Origin: Rhodeus uyekii | Taxonomy: Eukaryota > Chordata > Actinopteri > Cypriniformes > Acheilognathidae | Assembly: GCA_037043235.1 (NCBI GenBank) | Contig: JAWRVZ010000057.1 | Coordinates: 1 to 64,000 of the forward strand | Reading direction: 5' to 3' | Length of the DNA stretch: 64,000 nucleotides | Position numbers and translations under genes: made by a program | The notes under the pieces: generated by a model | What the model saw: the letters and a program-made list of their open reading frames with translations, nothing else | Database searches by the model: none | Told to the model about the DNA's origin: nothing | Part shown: in pieces, positions 11,067 through 22,743 of the stretch | Numbering within the stretch: the stretch's first letter is position 1 | How the letters are laid out: every line of letters starts with the position of its first letter

Positions 11067-11149
11067 ACCAGGATGGCCGAGTGGTTAAGGCGTTGGACTT
11101 AAGATCCAATGGACAAATGTCCTCGTGGGTTCAAACCCCACTCCTGGTA
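11067..11149 (+). tRNA. trnal-uaa: tRNA-Leu(TAA), array copy 14
   Basis: Same 83 nt as copy 1. The 5' flank is TTATTAACC and the 3' flank reads TTTAACAGATT instead of TTTAACTGATT. Confidence 0.97.
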
Positions 11150-11848
11150 ATTTAACAGATTCTTTCTGTTTGAAGTTTACGTAAAAATTCATTGTTTGCA
11201 TTTGCAGGGTAGGTACTTGTTAGTTACCAGATTACCTTGACATAGTGTGTTGCCTTGACAAAAAAGTCTTATTCCAACAGTAGGCTTGATTAAAAAATTG
11301 GATTTAAGATCCAAATGATTGAATTGGTTTGATGCTGATTGATTAAGATATTGGACATAGGATGCAATGGACAAGTAACCTCATGGATTCAAACTTGACT
11401 CCTGGTCATTAAATTGGGGCTCTAAGTTTTAAGTGTCCTTGTTGGTTCACTCCTTGTATTTAAACAGATGTTTTCTATTTGAAGTTTATGTAAAAAAATT
11501 GTTGTTTGCATTTGCAGGGGAGGTACTTGTTAGTTACCAGGAATCAAGCCCCGTTCTTGGTAAGGAAAGTGAGACTGACTGAATAACGTGTCGCACTTAG
11601 AATACGATGGACAAAAGTCCCATAATAAAAAACGTTTTATACCAAACACAACATTGGACAAAAGAAGGAATAGACAAATGTCTTTGTGGTATCAAGCCTC
11701 AGTTTTGATAACTAAAACAAGGCTGAGTGTTTAAGGGGTTGGACAAAGGATCCGATGAACAAATGTCCTTGAGTATTCAAACCTCACTCCTGGTTATCAA
11801 AACTGACCATCTTTTTTTTTTTTTTACAGTAAAATTCTGTGCTTATTA

Positions 11849-11931
11849 ACCAGGATGGCCGAGTGGTTAAGGCGTTGGACTTAAGATCCAATGGACAAAT
11901 GTCCTCGTGGGTTCAAACCCCACTCCTGGTA
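11849..11931 (+). tRNA. trnal-uaa: tRNA-Leu(TAA), array copy 15
   Basis: Same 83 nt as copy 1, with the TTATTAACC flank shared with copies 11 and 14. Confidence 0.97.
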
Positions 11932-12629
11932 ATTTAACTGATTCTTTCTGTTTGAAGTTTACGTAAAAATTCATTGTTTGCATTTGCAGGGTAGGTACTT
12001 GTTAGTTACCAGATTACCTTGACATAGTGTGTTGCCTTGACAAAAAAGTCTTATTCCAACAGTAGGCTTGATTAAAAAATTGGATTTAAGATCCAAATGA
12101 TTGAATTGGTTTGATGCTGATTGATTAAGATATTGGACATAGGATGCAATGGACAAGTAACCTTATGGATTCAAACTTGACTCCTGGTCATTAAATTGGG
12201 GCTCTAAGTTTTAAGTGTCCTTGTTGGTTCACTCCTTGTATTTAAACAGATGTTTTCTATTTGAAGTTTATGTAAAAAAATTGTTGTTTGCATTTGCAGG
12301 GGAGGTACTTGTTAGTTACCAGGAATCAAGCCCCGTTCTTGGTAAGGAAAGTGAGACTGACTGAATAACGTGTCGCACTTAGAATACGATGGACAAAAGT
12401 CCCATAATAAAAAACATTTTATACCAAACACAACATTGGACAAAAGAAGGAATAGACAAATGTCTTTGTGGTATCAAGCCTCAGTTTTGATAACTAAAAC
12501 AAGGCTGAGTGTTTAAGGGGTTGGACAAAGGATCCGATGAACAAATGTCCTTGAGTATTCAAACCTCACTCCTGGTTATCAAAACTGACCATCTTTTTTT
12601 TTTTTTTACAGTAAAATCTGTGCTTAATA

Positions 12630-12712
12630 ACCAGGATGGCCGAGTGGTTAAGGCGTTGGACTTAAGATCCAATGGACAAATGTCCTCGTGGGTTCAAACC
12701 CCACTCCTGGTA
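12630..12712 (+). tRNA. trnal-uaa: tRNA-Leu(TAA), array copy 16 (last)
   Basis: Same 83 nt as copy 1. One T is missing in the 5' flank (GTAAAATCTG), and the decayed anticodon-arm segment of this unit reads TTGCATTTAAG instead of TTGGATTTAAG. The unit is truncated at 13355. Confidence 0.97.
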
Positions 12713-13355
12713 ATTTAACTGATTCTTTCTGTTTGAAGTTTACGTAAAAATTCATTGTTTGCATTTGCAGGGTAGGTACTTGTTAGTTACCAGATTACCT
12801 TGACATAGTGTGTTGCCTTGACAAAAAAGTCTTATTCCAACAGTAGGCTTGATTAAAAAATTGCATTTAAGATCCAAATGATTGAATTGGTTTGATGCTG
12901 ATTGATTAAGATATTGGACATAGGATGCAATGGACAAGTAACCTTATGGATTCAAACTTGACTCCTGGTCATTAAATTGGGGCTCTAAGTTTTAAGTGTC
13001 CTTGTTGGTTCACTCCTTGTATTTAAACAGATGTTTTCTATTTGAAGTTTATGTAAAAAAATTGTTGTTTGCATTTGCAGGGGAGGTACTTGTTAGTTAC
13101 CAGGAATCAAGCCCCGTTCTTGGTAAGGAAAGTGAGACTGACTGAATAACGTGTCGCACTTAGAATACGATGGACAAAAGTCCCATAATAAAATTTTTTT
13201 TATACCAAACACAACATTGGACAAAAGAAGGAATAGACAAATGTCTTTGTGGTATCAAGCCTCAGTTTTGATAACTAAAACAAGGCTGAGTGTTTAAGGG
13301 GGTTGGACAAAGGATCCGATGAACAAATGTCCTTGAGTATTCAAACCTCACTCCT

Positions 13356-16300
13356 ATAATTTATTCAACTTCGAAATCTGTATGAGTTTATTTCTTCTGT
13401 TGAACATAAAACATTAATATGTACCCCCAAACCCTTTGCTGAAGACATTCTGGTTTCCAGCGCACGATTCACACGATCGATTCAATTGTGCTTCACGAGA
13501 CAATCATGCTAAAGTGTTCCCATAACGCTTTGACGCAGCGCAAGATCCCCTGAAAGGGAACTATCATTTTTTTCAACATAAAATCACAAGCAAAAAACAC
13601 TATTAAACTTGTTTTATCACTGATACCCTTTATAAATATATATTTACAAACTGACTAATTTAGCTACTACATACAGTTATAGTCTGACATTTACATGTTG
13701 TCGCTCAGAATCGTCTGTATTATATATCACCTCCTAATAACCTTGTTCCACTCTGTTTCCACCACATATCTCCAAATTCCTCATAACACATTGTGAAGGT
13801 TACCAGGTTGTCGGAATGGCAGACAGGCTAATAGAGAAATTGCACCATTACAAATTGAGCTTTACGGATGTTGGGCTCATTACAGCCTGGTGGAAGACAG
13901 ACATTCAGGCCGTTAAATGCCTTTAGGTAGAATGTCACCATTTTCCGCAAGTCCTCATTACTAGTCATGCAAATCTGTTCCTGTCTCAAATTTCCCATGC
14001 AATGATCGTGTCACCCATCTGTGTGCATGTGTATACGATATATCTTTAAAGACGGTGCTATTAGCATTGTATGATCTGTGTCCACATTAAATCTGTAGGT
14101 AGTTCATACAGACAGGTGGCATGTCAATACATGTTTTTTCTAATAATTTCCAAACAATTTGTCCATGCATCTATGTAATTTGTCCTAGAAAGCTACTCTG
14201 TTTACTCCAGCTTTTGTCTATTGCTCCAGAAAGAGCATGAACTTCACAAGTTATTGAACGGCACTTTGAGGTCCTATGCTGTTCCTCAATTTCCTATCAG
14301 TATCTCATCTTTTTCCAAAGGCTTAGAGGTTATCAGTTATTCATACTTCATGCTAGTTTGTTGGTAAAAGCTCTTGGGGGAGAACTGATGATCCAAGGGG
14401 CTCTCAGAAGTAGATGTTGCTGTGATCTCAAGGGACAAGTAATCAACCTGGAAGTGATTAGACACCTCCTGTGGACAGGGTAGTAGGAGAGAGTAATCAT
14501 CTGCTAGGTTACAAGCCACCTGAAAACTTGTAGAGACTAGCACTGAATCACTTTTACCTGACAGGTATGAGGTTTGGGTAAAGTTATTAATGCCATAAAT
14601 GAGACCATTGAACTAGAAGGTAGCATTTTTAAAATGAGGAAAATAAAACGTACTGTTCCGCAAATGTAATGAAGGGTCTATATTCTACACTTATACAAAA
14701 ATAAATGCCCGAAGTCAACTCAAAGCAAAGGTTTCTTGCACCAAAAACAGCCATTATTTAGTTTTGCTATACTATTTTCTATCTTCTCTTTAACCTTGAA
14801 ACAAGATGGCTCATTTATAGGGTAGAGCATCAGAATATCTGCATCTTTTTTTAAAGCTTGATGCTTGTATTCACTGCCATTATTTGAAAGAGTATGAGCA
14901 TGACATTTTTAAAGAATTCTCAATTGGTAAGCCTTTTACATTTACAGTATGTTTCCCAATATGAATCATCTCAAGAAATATCAGCGTACACACGAAACCA
15001 CTAAAAACGGTGTAGTATATATGCCAGACCAGTATGGGTCTGACCAGTCCAGTCTCCATGTGGACGGGCCCTTAGATTCCGAATCCTGCTTTGACGATGT
15101 TATGTCAAGATAAACAACCGTGCTAAAGGAACATATAGAAAAAACTTATTTTAAGTTTAAACTGATATTTTAAGTTTAAACTGTTTAAAATATTTTAACT
15201 TTACATTATTCATAGCTCCTTGGTGTTCAAAACATTATTAAACAAAGAGACCCTGTTAACATGTTGGCTCAGCAGTTCCTATAATTTTTCCAACAACGCA
15301 AATGCCAAAAGGTTTTATATCAAAACACCAATGAAACTGAAACACTTATATGAACTTATAACTTCTTTAACCAAAAGTATCTCCCCTCAATGGGCCCAGG
15401 TCTCCATACAACATGTTTTTAATGATGACTACTCTTCCCATTAATTTTTACTATGTGGACTTTGTCTCCTCTGTCCCAATAATTGTGCTCAGGGTTGAAG
15501 TTAATCTCCAGAAAATTACCTGCAAGGGACGGACAAGGTGGGAAATGTCATTATTTCGTCTCATATTATCATTATCCCAAAGACTGGCACAGCCCTGGTC
15601 TTCGATGGCTTTCCTCTCTGTGAGTGACAGCACATCGTCATTATGGGCAGCATTTCCTTTAATCATGACTGCACATTACCAGCACTGGGATTAGAATATG
15701 ATTTATGGACATCACTAGGAGAAAGGTTATAAAATAGACTGACGAAAGTTACCTTTCATAATGAAGTAGAGCTGATTCGTAAAATCAGCATTTTCACATT
15801 ATGATCTAGTTAATTTGCAAACAGATGTAGTACAATTGCAAAAGGAGCAATGATAAACCAAACTAAACATAAAACCTTCACCAGAAGCATGTCTTAGGGT
15901 GACAAACATTTTGACATTTGTTAGTGTCTGAAAGCATGATTTAAATATGATGATTTCATTATTATTAAGATCGTTCAAAAGCATTATTTCACCAAAGCCA
16001 GGGACATTTCGTATTACAGTTAGTTTTATAAATAATTAATGTGCAATAATTTATTTGACAAATAAATCTTCTCATGTAGTGTACTAAGAGGATTTGTCAA
16101 GCTCACAGTACATTTATTACATTTCCCAGAGACTTCCAAACCTGCATAAAAACCTGCAAACCTGCAAAAAAAAAAAAAAACATTTAAATAAAACTTTCTA
16201 ACTTTTCCCCCATGAAATGGATGCAAATGTTATCTTAGTTTTCCAAACTTTAATTAAAAGTTTCACACCGAAAGAAATGAATAATATTTTTCATAGCACT

Positions 16301-16412
16301 GCAATAGCACAAGTGATCAAGACCAAGTTATTTTAATCTACATAAGGACAGCAACCATGAAATCACAAGACCAGTCAAATACTACTCCCTAAAACTTTGT
16401 AATTATCTTATT
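13356..16412. other. Unassigned AT-rich spacer after the array
   Basis: No convincing gene. Apart from the DIRS-like block at 13480-13563 I recognise no element. A 71-codon minus-strand frame at 15451-15666 is discussed as a weak exon candidate. The remainder is AT-rich with many stops in all frames. Confidence 0.6.
13480..13563 (-). repeat. DIRS-like terminal-repeat fragment
   Basis: On the minus strand it reads GTTCCCTTTCAGGGG, then GACGCAGCG-type sequence complement and GGGAACAC. This is the same GTTCCCTTTC ... GGGAAC layout as the blocks inside two hAT elements (20318-20480 and 56935-57315). Such GTTCCCTTTC motifs are familiar from fish DIRS element ends; assignment is by resemblance only. 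Confidence 0.35.
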
Positions 16413-16576
<164 letters not shown>

Positions 16577-16689
16577 GTTTTTTTTGTTTTGTTTTGTTTT
16601 TTTTGCTTTAGTTTAATGAACAGCTTACGGGTTGCTCAGCCTAGATGAATTTTTCACCAGAACAATACTTGGTTTTTATGCAACTGCAT

Positions 16690-17000
16690 TGTAACACAAG
16701 TGTGTGTAGTGCTGGCGAGCGATGTGGAATGACGCAGGAACTCGGAAATCAAACTGAAATACTTTTAATGACAAATGAAAACAAAAGGCAGGCAAGGCTG
16801 CAAACACGGCGAATACATCCACACCAGAGAACAACACAGCATAATGATAACTTCAACGACTGACAAAGACATGGTAGAACGGGAGGATTAAATACAAGAG
16901 GAGATTGCAAACAGGTGACAAACTAAATGGGTAATTAAACTAAGACATCTATGGGAACACATGAGAGACAAAACAGGAGGATCATGACTAGACTGTGACA
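16690..17000 (-). mobile_element. Solo LTR, TGTCAC type, with 5-bp target duplication
   Basis: The element is 311 bp, begins TGTAACACAAG and ends GACTGTGACA, i.e. TG...CA with inverted ends when read on minus (TGTCACAGTC ... GTTACA). It is flanked by TGCAT on both sides (16685-16689 and 17001-17005). On minus it carries a GTATTTAATCC TATA-like motif. TG/CA ends, a 5-bp duplication and a TATA box indicate a solitary LTR of an LTR retrotransposon. Confidence 0.65.
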
Positions 17001-17005
17001 TGCAT

Positions 17006-18281
17006 ACAATGAAAAAAAAAATAAACGTTTTTCTGAAAAAGGAAAAGCCCTGAATTTTTTTTTTCTTCTAAATAATAAAATAAAATAAAAGCTGGTCTTG
17101 CTGGTTTTAAAATAGAATTTGCACACAAAACGTCTTGATTCTGGTTGTGTATGACTGTGTACACAATACAAAACCTCCATACTGACTGATTAGCTACTGG
17201 TGTTGAACAGGAAAAGTGAGATCCTTGGGGATAAAAATGGATTAACATGGGCATGCCAATCCTTACACAGGTACAGCTTGTAAAATTTCTCCCCAACAAC
17301 CATGAGTGAGAAGTCACCAGTTTATGGAAACTTGTACATACTCAGTCTGAGATTAACTTTCTTTCATATTGTGTTTGTATGAAGGCTTTACTTCTGACAT
17401 GCTAATATTTGCCAAAACTAGAGCAGCAAGAAAGTGCAACCAGGGTTATTCTTCCAAAGTAAACTGAAAAGAAAAGACTAAACTAAATTAAACTAAACTA
17501 ATGAGCTCAAAATATTTTTTGCAACTGACATAATTAATGCAAGAAATATTTTAAAATAAAAGCAATGTTCTCAAATGAAATGCAACAAAACTTTAGTAAA
17601 CGTCAAGCTCATCAAATGGCACTGAAACTGAAACAAAAATAAAGATGCTCTGAAATTTCAGTCTCAAAACTTTCTTCTACATTTCACATTGCATATTCAG
17701 TTTACCTAAATTTTACTAGTACTATGACCCCTTTTGCCATTTGTCTGGCTCAAAGGTGTAGATCATTTCAGAATGGTTAGCAATAGCCAGAAAGCTTTTG
17801 AAAGCATAAGATCCTTAAGCTTTTGAAAGCACCACAAGATGCAAGATGACATTAAATCATCCTTATGTCTCAATGCATGTAACATCACAATAATAATGAA
17901 TGTGAACAACAGAATTTACCACCTGACTGAAGTGGGATAATCCATGAAGTGAATCAAAATAATGTTTTGTATGGTTGAACCCTCAATACTGTTTCTGCTA
18001 CAAGAGGGCATTGTTTGGGGGTAAAAATGTAAGACTAGATATCTATAAGAGAGTCCAAAAGTGTGCTTTTTTGTTTTTTATGACCCACTCAATAAAACAG
18101 AGAACATGTCATGATTTCAGAAGTGGGATACTCTACTAAGCTTCCAGAATAAGTTTTGTTTAGGGGCAGGGAAAGCTTTATTAGAGGTGAAGCTACTAAG
18201 TTATGGAACAAGCAGCAGGGGGACAATGCGCTCCAGGTGATGCAGCAGTGTGCTACATTCAGCATCCAGATACTTAAGTCA
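17006..18281. other. Unassigned AT-rich spacer
   Basis: Frequent stops in all frames; no RNA gene or recognisable element seen. Confidence 0.6.
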
Positions 18282-19010
18282 TTTAAATTCTCTAAATCTC
18301 ATGAATGGGAAAGATGGATCTAACGGTTCAAGCATTTCCATCAGGCCAATAATCTCCATATTACATGAAAGCCAATCAGATAAATACACTTATGCACTGT
18401 AAGGGCGATGAAGCATACAACATTTTGAAAGGGCTTACGGTAATTTTACGAATGAAAACATGGAGCGATACGGAGCAGTGAAGGAGGGCTTTCACGCTTT
18501 GTTGTGGAAAAAGAGCAAAAGAGCATGTTTTAACATAAGAGAACAAGGGGAAAATGAGCCAGTCGACTCCTTCGTGACTGCACTGTACTCCTTGGCTGAG
18601 CAAATATGGGCCATTGTATGATTAATTAATCAGAGACAGGCTAGTCATTGGTTTGAATGACATACATCCGTCGGAAAGAATGCAGTTAGATGAAGATCTA
18701 ATGTTGCAACAGCCATTGATTTGGCAAGACAGACTGTAACAGTGAAGCAGCTGCAGAACAACCTGCATATTGAATGTGTTAATGCTAAAACGCCTGTCTC
18801 TGTAGATAGAGTCATAAGCAAAAGTATGCCATCCCAAAGCATGCAGAGAGTCAAAAGTGATCATGGATCAAAAGAAAAATTCAAGCAGCCACTATCAAGA
18901 TGTCACAAGTGTGGAAAAAGCCCATTTCATCCGAATGAGCACTGCCCTGCAAATACTGTACTGTGTCATCCAGTAAGGTGAATGACGTTCAAGAACTGGA
19001 CCCTGTGATG
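18282..19010 (+). pseudogene. Decayed Ty3/Mag-like gag
   Basis: Broken frames on + recall the gag of Mag-lineage Ty3 elements (K02A2.6-like): FKFSKSHEWERWI near the start, then a stretch related to a gag core with EPVDSFVTALYSLAEQ (near 18548-18605), and at 18901 a CCHC knuckle C-X2-C-X5-H-X4-C (CHKCGKSPFH...HC). In-frame stops and shifts occur throughout, and no protease or RT continues downstream. Assignment is by pattern resemblance; it is a dead fragment. Confidence 0.55.
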
Positions 19011-20186
19011 TTTTTATGCACTGTTAAAGTTAATTATCACTTAATTCTTCTAATTTAATAATATTAAAATAATTGACAATTATTCCAAACAAAGGGATTT
19101 GGCTTTGAATTTGTCTAATTTAAATAAAATAGAAATATACATAAAATAAAATAAAAATAATACATTAAATAAAGGCTAAACTAGAACTACCAAAACTATT
19201 TCTGAATAAAAAAGTGGAATATAAATATAAGTAAATATAATTTAATCTAAATAGTATTAAAAATAAAGTGCAACTGGTGTTTAAAGGAAAACATACAATT
19301 CCATCCATGCATTTCTAAAAGCCTTAAATCTCAGTGGTAAACTATTTTAATCATTTGAGCCGGAAGCTGTCCATTTCTGCCCACATAAATCAATCAATAA
19401 AACTGGTACTTAAATAATTATCTTGTCCTTGAGAATCTCAGCATCGACATTGAGAATGGCAATATTGATTATGTAGAACATTATATGGAGAGACAGGGTT
19501 GTGAAGTGTGTTCAGGGCCATGTACGAGTCAGTTCTCTGGGGAGGTACATGATCCGGGCGTGGGAGAATTGAACCCAGCAAAATCCTTTTGCTCTCCTCT
19601 TGCTCAGCATTTCTAATAAATGTAACTTGAGAATTCTCAAGAACTTCTTGGGCCGGGAAATTATCTCTATCACTGCTGACACAGACTAAATCTGCACTTG
19701 CTTCTAATGGTGATTTGAGCATTAACTACAATTATTAAACATCAATCAAATCTGAAGCCTTTATAGCTTCTCAGTACAATCTTACATATGCAGCCTTTAA
19801 ATACATTTGCTGGCTTATTCCTGTTAAATGAAATTCGTATTTGTTTCCATTTACTTCAGTCTCAGAGTTTTAAACTCTAAATTGTAGCCTGTTGTGCCAT
19901 ATTCAAAGGTCACAAAAAGTACATTGCACGCCATTATATCTAATGGTACTCTTTCCTGTCTGAAAAAGTTTATTGTACAGAACCAATGTATTTGTCTGTA
20001 TATTCTTCCCTATTTTTCATTTCAGTTTCTTTCCTTGTAAAATCAGAACTGGCGCTGTCTCCCAAGTTGTATCCCACACTCTCAATTTATATTTGCAGTT
20101 TCCTGGTAGTTGGTCATGCTAGTATATGTGAGCAAGATGTGGGTTTATAACAGACAGATCATTATAGAATCAAAAGCAAGATATGG
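19011..20186. other. Unassigned AT-rich spacer
   Basis: A simple AAATA-rich patch lies near 19120-19270; otherwise nothing recognised. A 94-codon minus frame (19438-19722) has no visible motif and is not called. Confidence 0.55.
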
Positions 20187-20317
20187 CTATATATCAGGGG
20201 TCTCTGCGGCCCTCTCATCCGGCCCGCGGATATCTTTTTGCTTACCGGAAAAACTGACAAGATCAGCCACCCTTACGTGGACGTAATGGATTTACAGAAT
20301 TATATTACAGGCGCACA

Positions 20318-20480
20318 GTAGTGCATTCCCTTTCTAGAGTGGGAACGAGATGTTGCAATGAAATGCATTTGGGAACTCCTCCCCTTCACTGGCCAATTGT
20401 AGCGCGATGCGGATCTGGCTGACAGACCGTTTAAATAGCATAAGCGCGACACTTGCGTCTGAACATTTCCTTCACACTTC
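20318..20480 (+). repeat. DIRS-like promoter/terminal block inside hAT 1
   Basis: Contains ATTCCCTTTCTAGAG, TTGCAATGAAATGCATTTGG-type sequence, GGCCAATTGTAGCGCGATG and the TATA-like TTTAAATAGCATAAGCG. The same ordered motifs occur on the opposite strand inside hAT 4 (56935-57315). Confidence 0.5.
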
Positions 20481-20830
20481 TCTAAATGGAATATGGAAAA
20501 ATAACAGAGGTTACGATAGTAAATGGAGACGTTTTCCATCCGATCACTACATTACAAAACCTTATTCGCTGCTTACTTTTTCTACTTCTGGTCACCGTCA
20601 ATGAGATTATATACCGTTTTTTCCCGCATATAATTCGCAGACACATGTTGTTTGTATGTACATACAGTATGTGGGTGTAATAAGTAAAAGGTAAAAAAGA
20701 ATTATGTATAAACATATGAAATGTGTGATATAGCCGGGATGACTGGTGGGGTTTTTCCCCCCGTTTTTTGCCTAAGAAAGACATTCCTAATGTCAAAACT
20801 TTTGCATCAATATACCTTTCAATCTTTTGA

Positions 20831-21001
20831 ACAACATACATGTGTGAACAAACATTTTCAAGAATAAAATACGTGAAGAACAATTTAACAAACATGTCAG
20901 ATGATAATCTCAGATCACTGTTGATGTTAGGGAAATCAAATCTAAAGCCAGAAATGTCTGCTATTTTGGCATCCAGGAAACAATTTCACCATTCCCACTA
21001 A
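20831..21001 (+). pseudogene. hAT transposase C-terminal (dimerisation) fragment
   Basis: A 56-codon stretch ending in TAA reads TTYMCEQTFSRIKYV near its start and contains DDNLRSLLML and KPEMSAIL. This matches the pattern of the hATC dimerisation region of hAT transposases related to GTF2IRD2/ZBED-type proteins, in which the C-E-x-x-F-S motif is typical. An in-frame TGA immediately precedes it, and the catalytic part is missing. Confidence 0.7.
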
Positions 21002-21209
21002 TACAGGTGTCCATGTGTAGTGTATCATTGTGTTATTAAGTAATAACCGAATAAAATAATATTAAATAAATAATTAAACTTACAATTTACAACATCCATG
21101 TTTTGATTCTTTTTTATTTCGACCACGAGTGTGTAGTCGGCCCCCGAACTGCTGTTTGACAGTTAATGCGGCCCTCGGGCTGAAACGTTTGGAGACCCCT
21201 GCTATATAT

Positions 21210-22554
21210 GATTATTAAACTGCTGTAGGGGATTTACAGTTAAGACCCGAGGACCAGATATGTTGAATGAAGACCAGGAGTCAGAAGTGCAGTCAATAGA
21301 AGAAATTTTAGTGAAGTTTAGTTTGCAGTTTCATCAGCAGAAGCCAGCTTCAGGTCTCACAAGGAGTTCGTAGGCCGCCCCACATACAATAACATTTTTA
21401 CAGCAATTTACTCTAACAGAGGGTGCTAACTACGTCAATGATGACGTTTAAATGATTCTGATTGGCTAAGAAAGAAAGAAAGAAAGAAAGAAAGAAAAAC
21501 AAAACTAGTAATTTTCCACACAAGAGCAGACAGTCTGAAGCATATCTTCGTTGATCACATGGTTGACGGGTTCGTGACGTGGCTTGTCGAGAACAACAAG
21601 TTTTATGGTGCCAGCTAATCACCTCACCAATACTGACCATATTAACGCACACACAGATTCACAGCTTCTCCAAGGCTGAACTCGGCTCAGGCTCCAACAA
21701 TAAACAGAACCTTCCCAAAACATTCTGATAACACCATTGAGAACTGTTGAGCCGTGCAGACAATATTCATCCTTACACGATGGAAAACTACAGAAAAGTA
21801 AAGAAAGGATATAACTAATAGAAATCCCTAACTTGATTATAAATCACTCATTACAAATCATTCAAATAAGAAAGGGAAAAGAACATATGAAAAATAAGAC
21901 AAAGAAACATATGAAAATTAAGACAAAGAAAAGAATATAGGTACAAATAAGAAAAATGAAAGAATATACATATACAAGCGGCAATGGATTTCCGAATAGT
22001 ATCTTTCACTGCAAAAGGCTGAGATTAAAAATATAGTAAGTGCTTTTGGCCACCAGACATTATTGGCAGTAAATGGCATTTTTGGTTTTTGGCAGCCAAA
22101 CAATTTGACAAAAAATTGTGCTGCCCCTCAGCTCAGTTTTCGCTCTAGCCATTCCCTGTAAGTCATTCATATTAAATGTTACCTCAGAACTGAACTGACG
22201 AATTGGGATCTCGCCTGAGAGTCCAATCACCTCCGAGTGGAAACAGAACAAGCCAATGCTTATTGTCAAGTGAGATTTGTATTGCAAGCTGCTCCCCCGA
22301 TTCTGCTTTTAAGGCAGCATGTAATATTCAAATTAAGCTTTTGCTTTGGAGCTGAGCAGATGTCGTTTCACTCTGCTCTTCATTCATTGTTCCTTTGCAG
22401 TTGTGTAGCAGAACAAGAGGGCTTCCTTCTTTCATTCATTCAAGAGGGTTGCCTTCTCACACATCTCCAGCCACTCCCTCATGGGAACCGTGGAGTCAGG
22501 TAAGTGTGCCATCACACTCGTGGTTACCACATTGGGACACTACGGGACTCAATA
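21210..22554. other. Spacer with short (GAAA)n; no gene recognised
   Basis: Holds a short GAAA run (about 21471-21497) and otherwise unassigned sequence. Frames of 60-110 codons here carry no recognisable motif. Confidence 0.5.
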
Positions 22555-22743
22555 GCAGACAAGGATGCTCCTGTCCTGTGTGCGATGATTGCACTCTTAC
22601 TGGTGACAGATATGATAGAGCCGGTCCCTCCAGCTAGCATGAAGTCATTTTGGATCTGTTCATCTTGAACCGGGCCCTTCAAAAGCTCCCGTTCAAGATG
22701 CTGATGCAGAAGTGCATCCTCATGTGTTCTCAGCCAAGATTGG
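22555..22743 (+). pseudogene. DIRS-type reverse transcriptase fragment (5' part)
   Basis: Two overlapping frames carry RT motifs of fish DIRS elements: DMIEPVPPASMKS in one, and LNRALQKLPFKML in another, ending at the codons for Q-D-W. The continuation (IAVIDLK) lies 6.6 kb downstream at 29334, so this fragment and 29334-30320 are one element split by the Gmr1 insertion. Frameshifts and a stop show it was already decaying. Confidence 0.75.

Larger units (their letters stand above)
1..13355 (+). repeat. Tandem array of ~782-bp tRNA-Leu units
   Basis: Sixteen complete tRNA-Leu genes recur head to tail with start-to-start spacing of 780-783 bp, except one interval of 1108 bp that contains a 328-bp insertion. 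The window opens inside a unit, so the array continues leftward. It ends at 13355, inside the decayed tRNA copy of a truncated seventeenth unit. Units 1-9 are practically identical apart from a 12-14 nt T-run; units 11-16 carry scattered substitutions. Besides the intact tRNA, each unit holds several decayed tRNA-Leu segments and two ~90% similar copies of a ~70-bp spacer (673-740 and 982-1051 in unit 1). The 61-codon minus-strand frame repeated in every unit is a by-product of the repetition and is not called as a gene. Confidence 0.97.
20195..21201 (+). mobile_element. hAT element 1, 1007 bp, 8-bp target duplication
   Basis: Terminal inverted repeats CAGGGGTCTC ... GAGACCCCTG are flanked by a perfect 8-bp duplication CTATATAT (20187-20194 and 21202-21209), diagnostic of hAT transposition. 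Near its 3' end lies a transposase C-terminal fragment (20831-21001). A DIRS-like promoter block occupies 20318-20480. No full transposase is encoded, so the copy is non-autonomous. Confidence 0.9.

Noticed and set aside
699..12937. A 61-codon minus-strand frame repeated in all units (MSIASYVQYLNQ...)
   Set aside because: It is read across spacer and decayed tRNA sequence and recurs only because the unit does; no motif, no start context, and it overlaps Pol III-related sequence.
1..13355. CRISPR-like or bacterial repeat array
   Set aside because: Units are 782 bp, contain eukaryotic-type tRNA with Pol III boxes, and the rest of the window is vertebrate transposons.
20482..20895. 137-codon minus-strand frame inside hAT 1
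   Set aside because: Opposite to the transposase remnant, with no domain; considered antisense noise.
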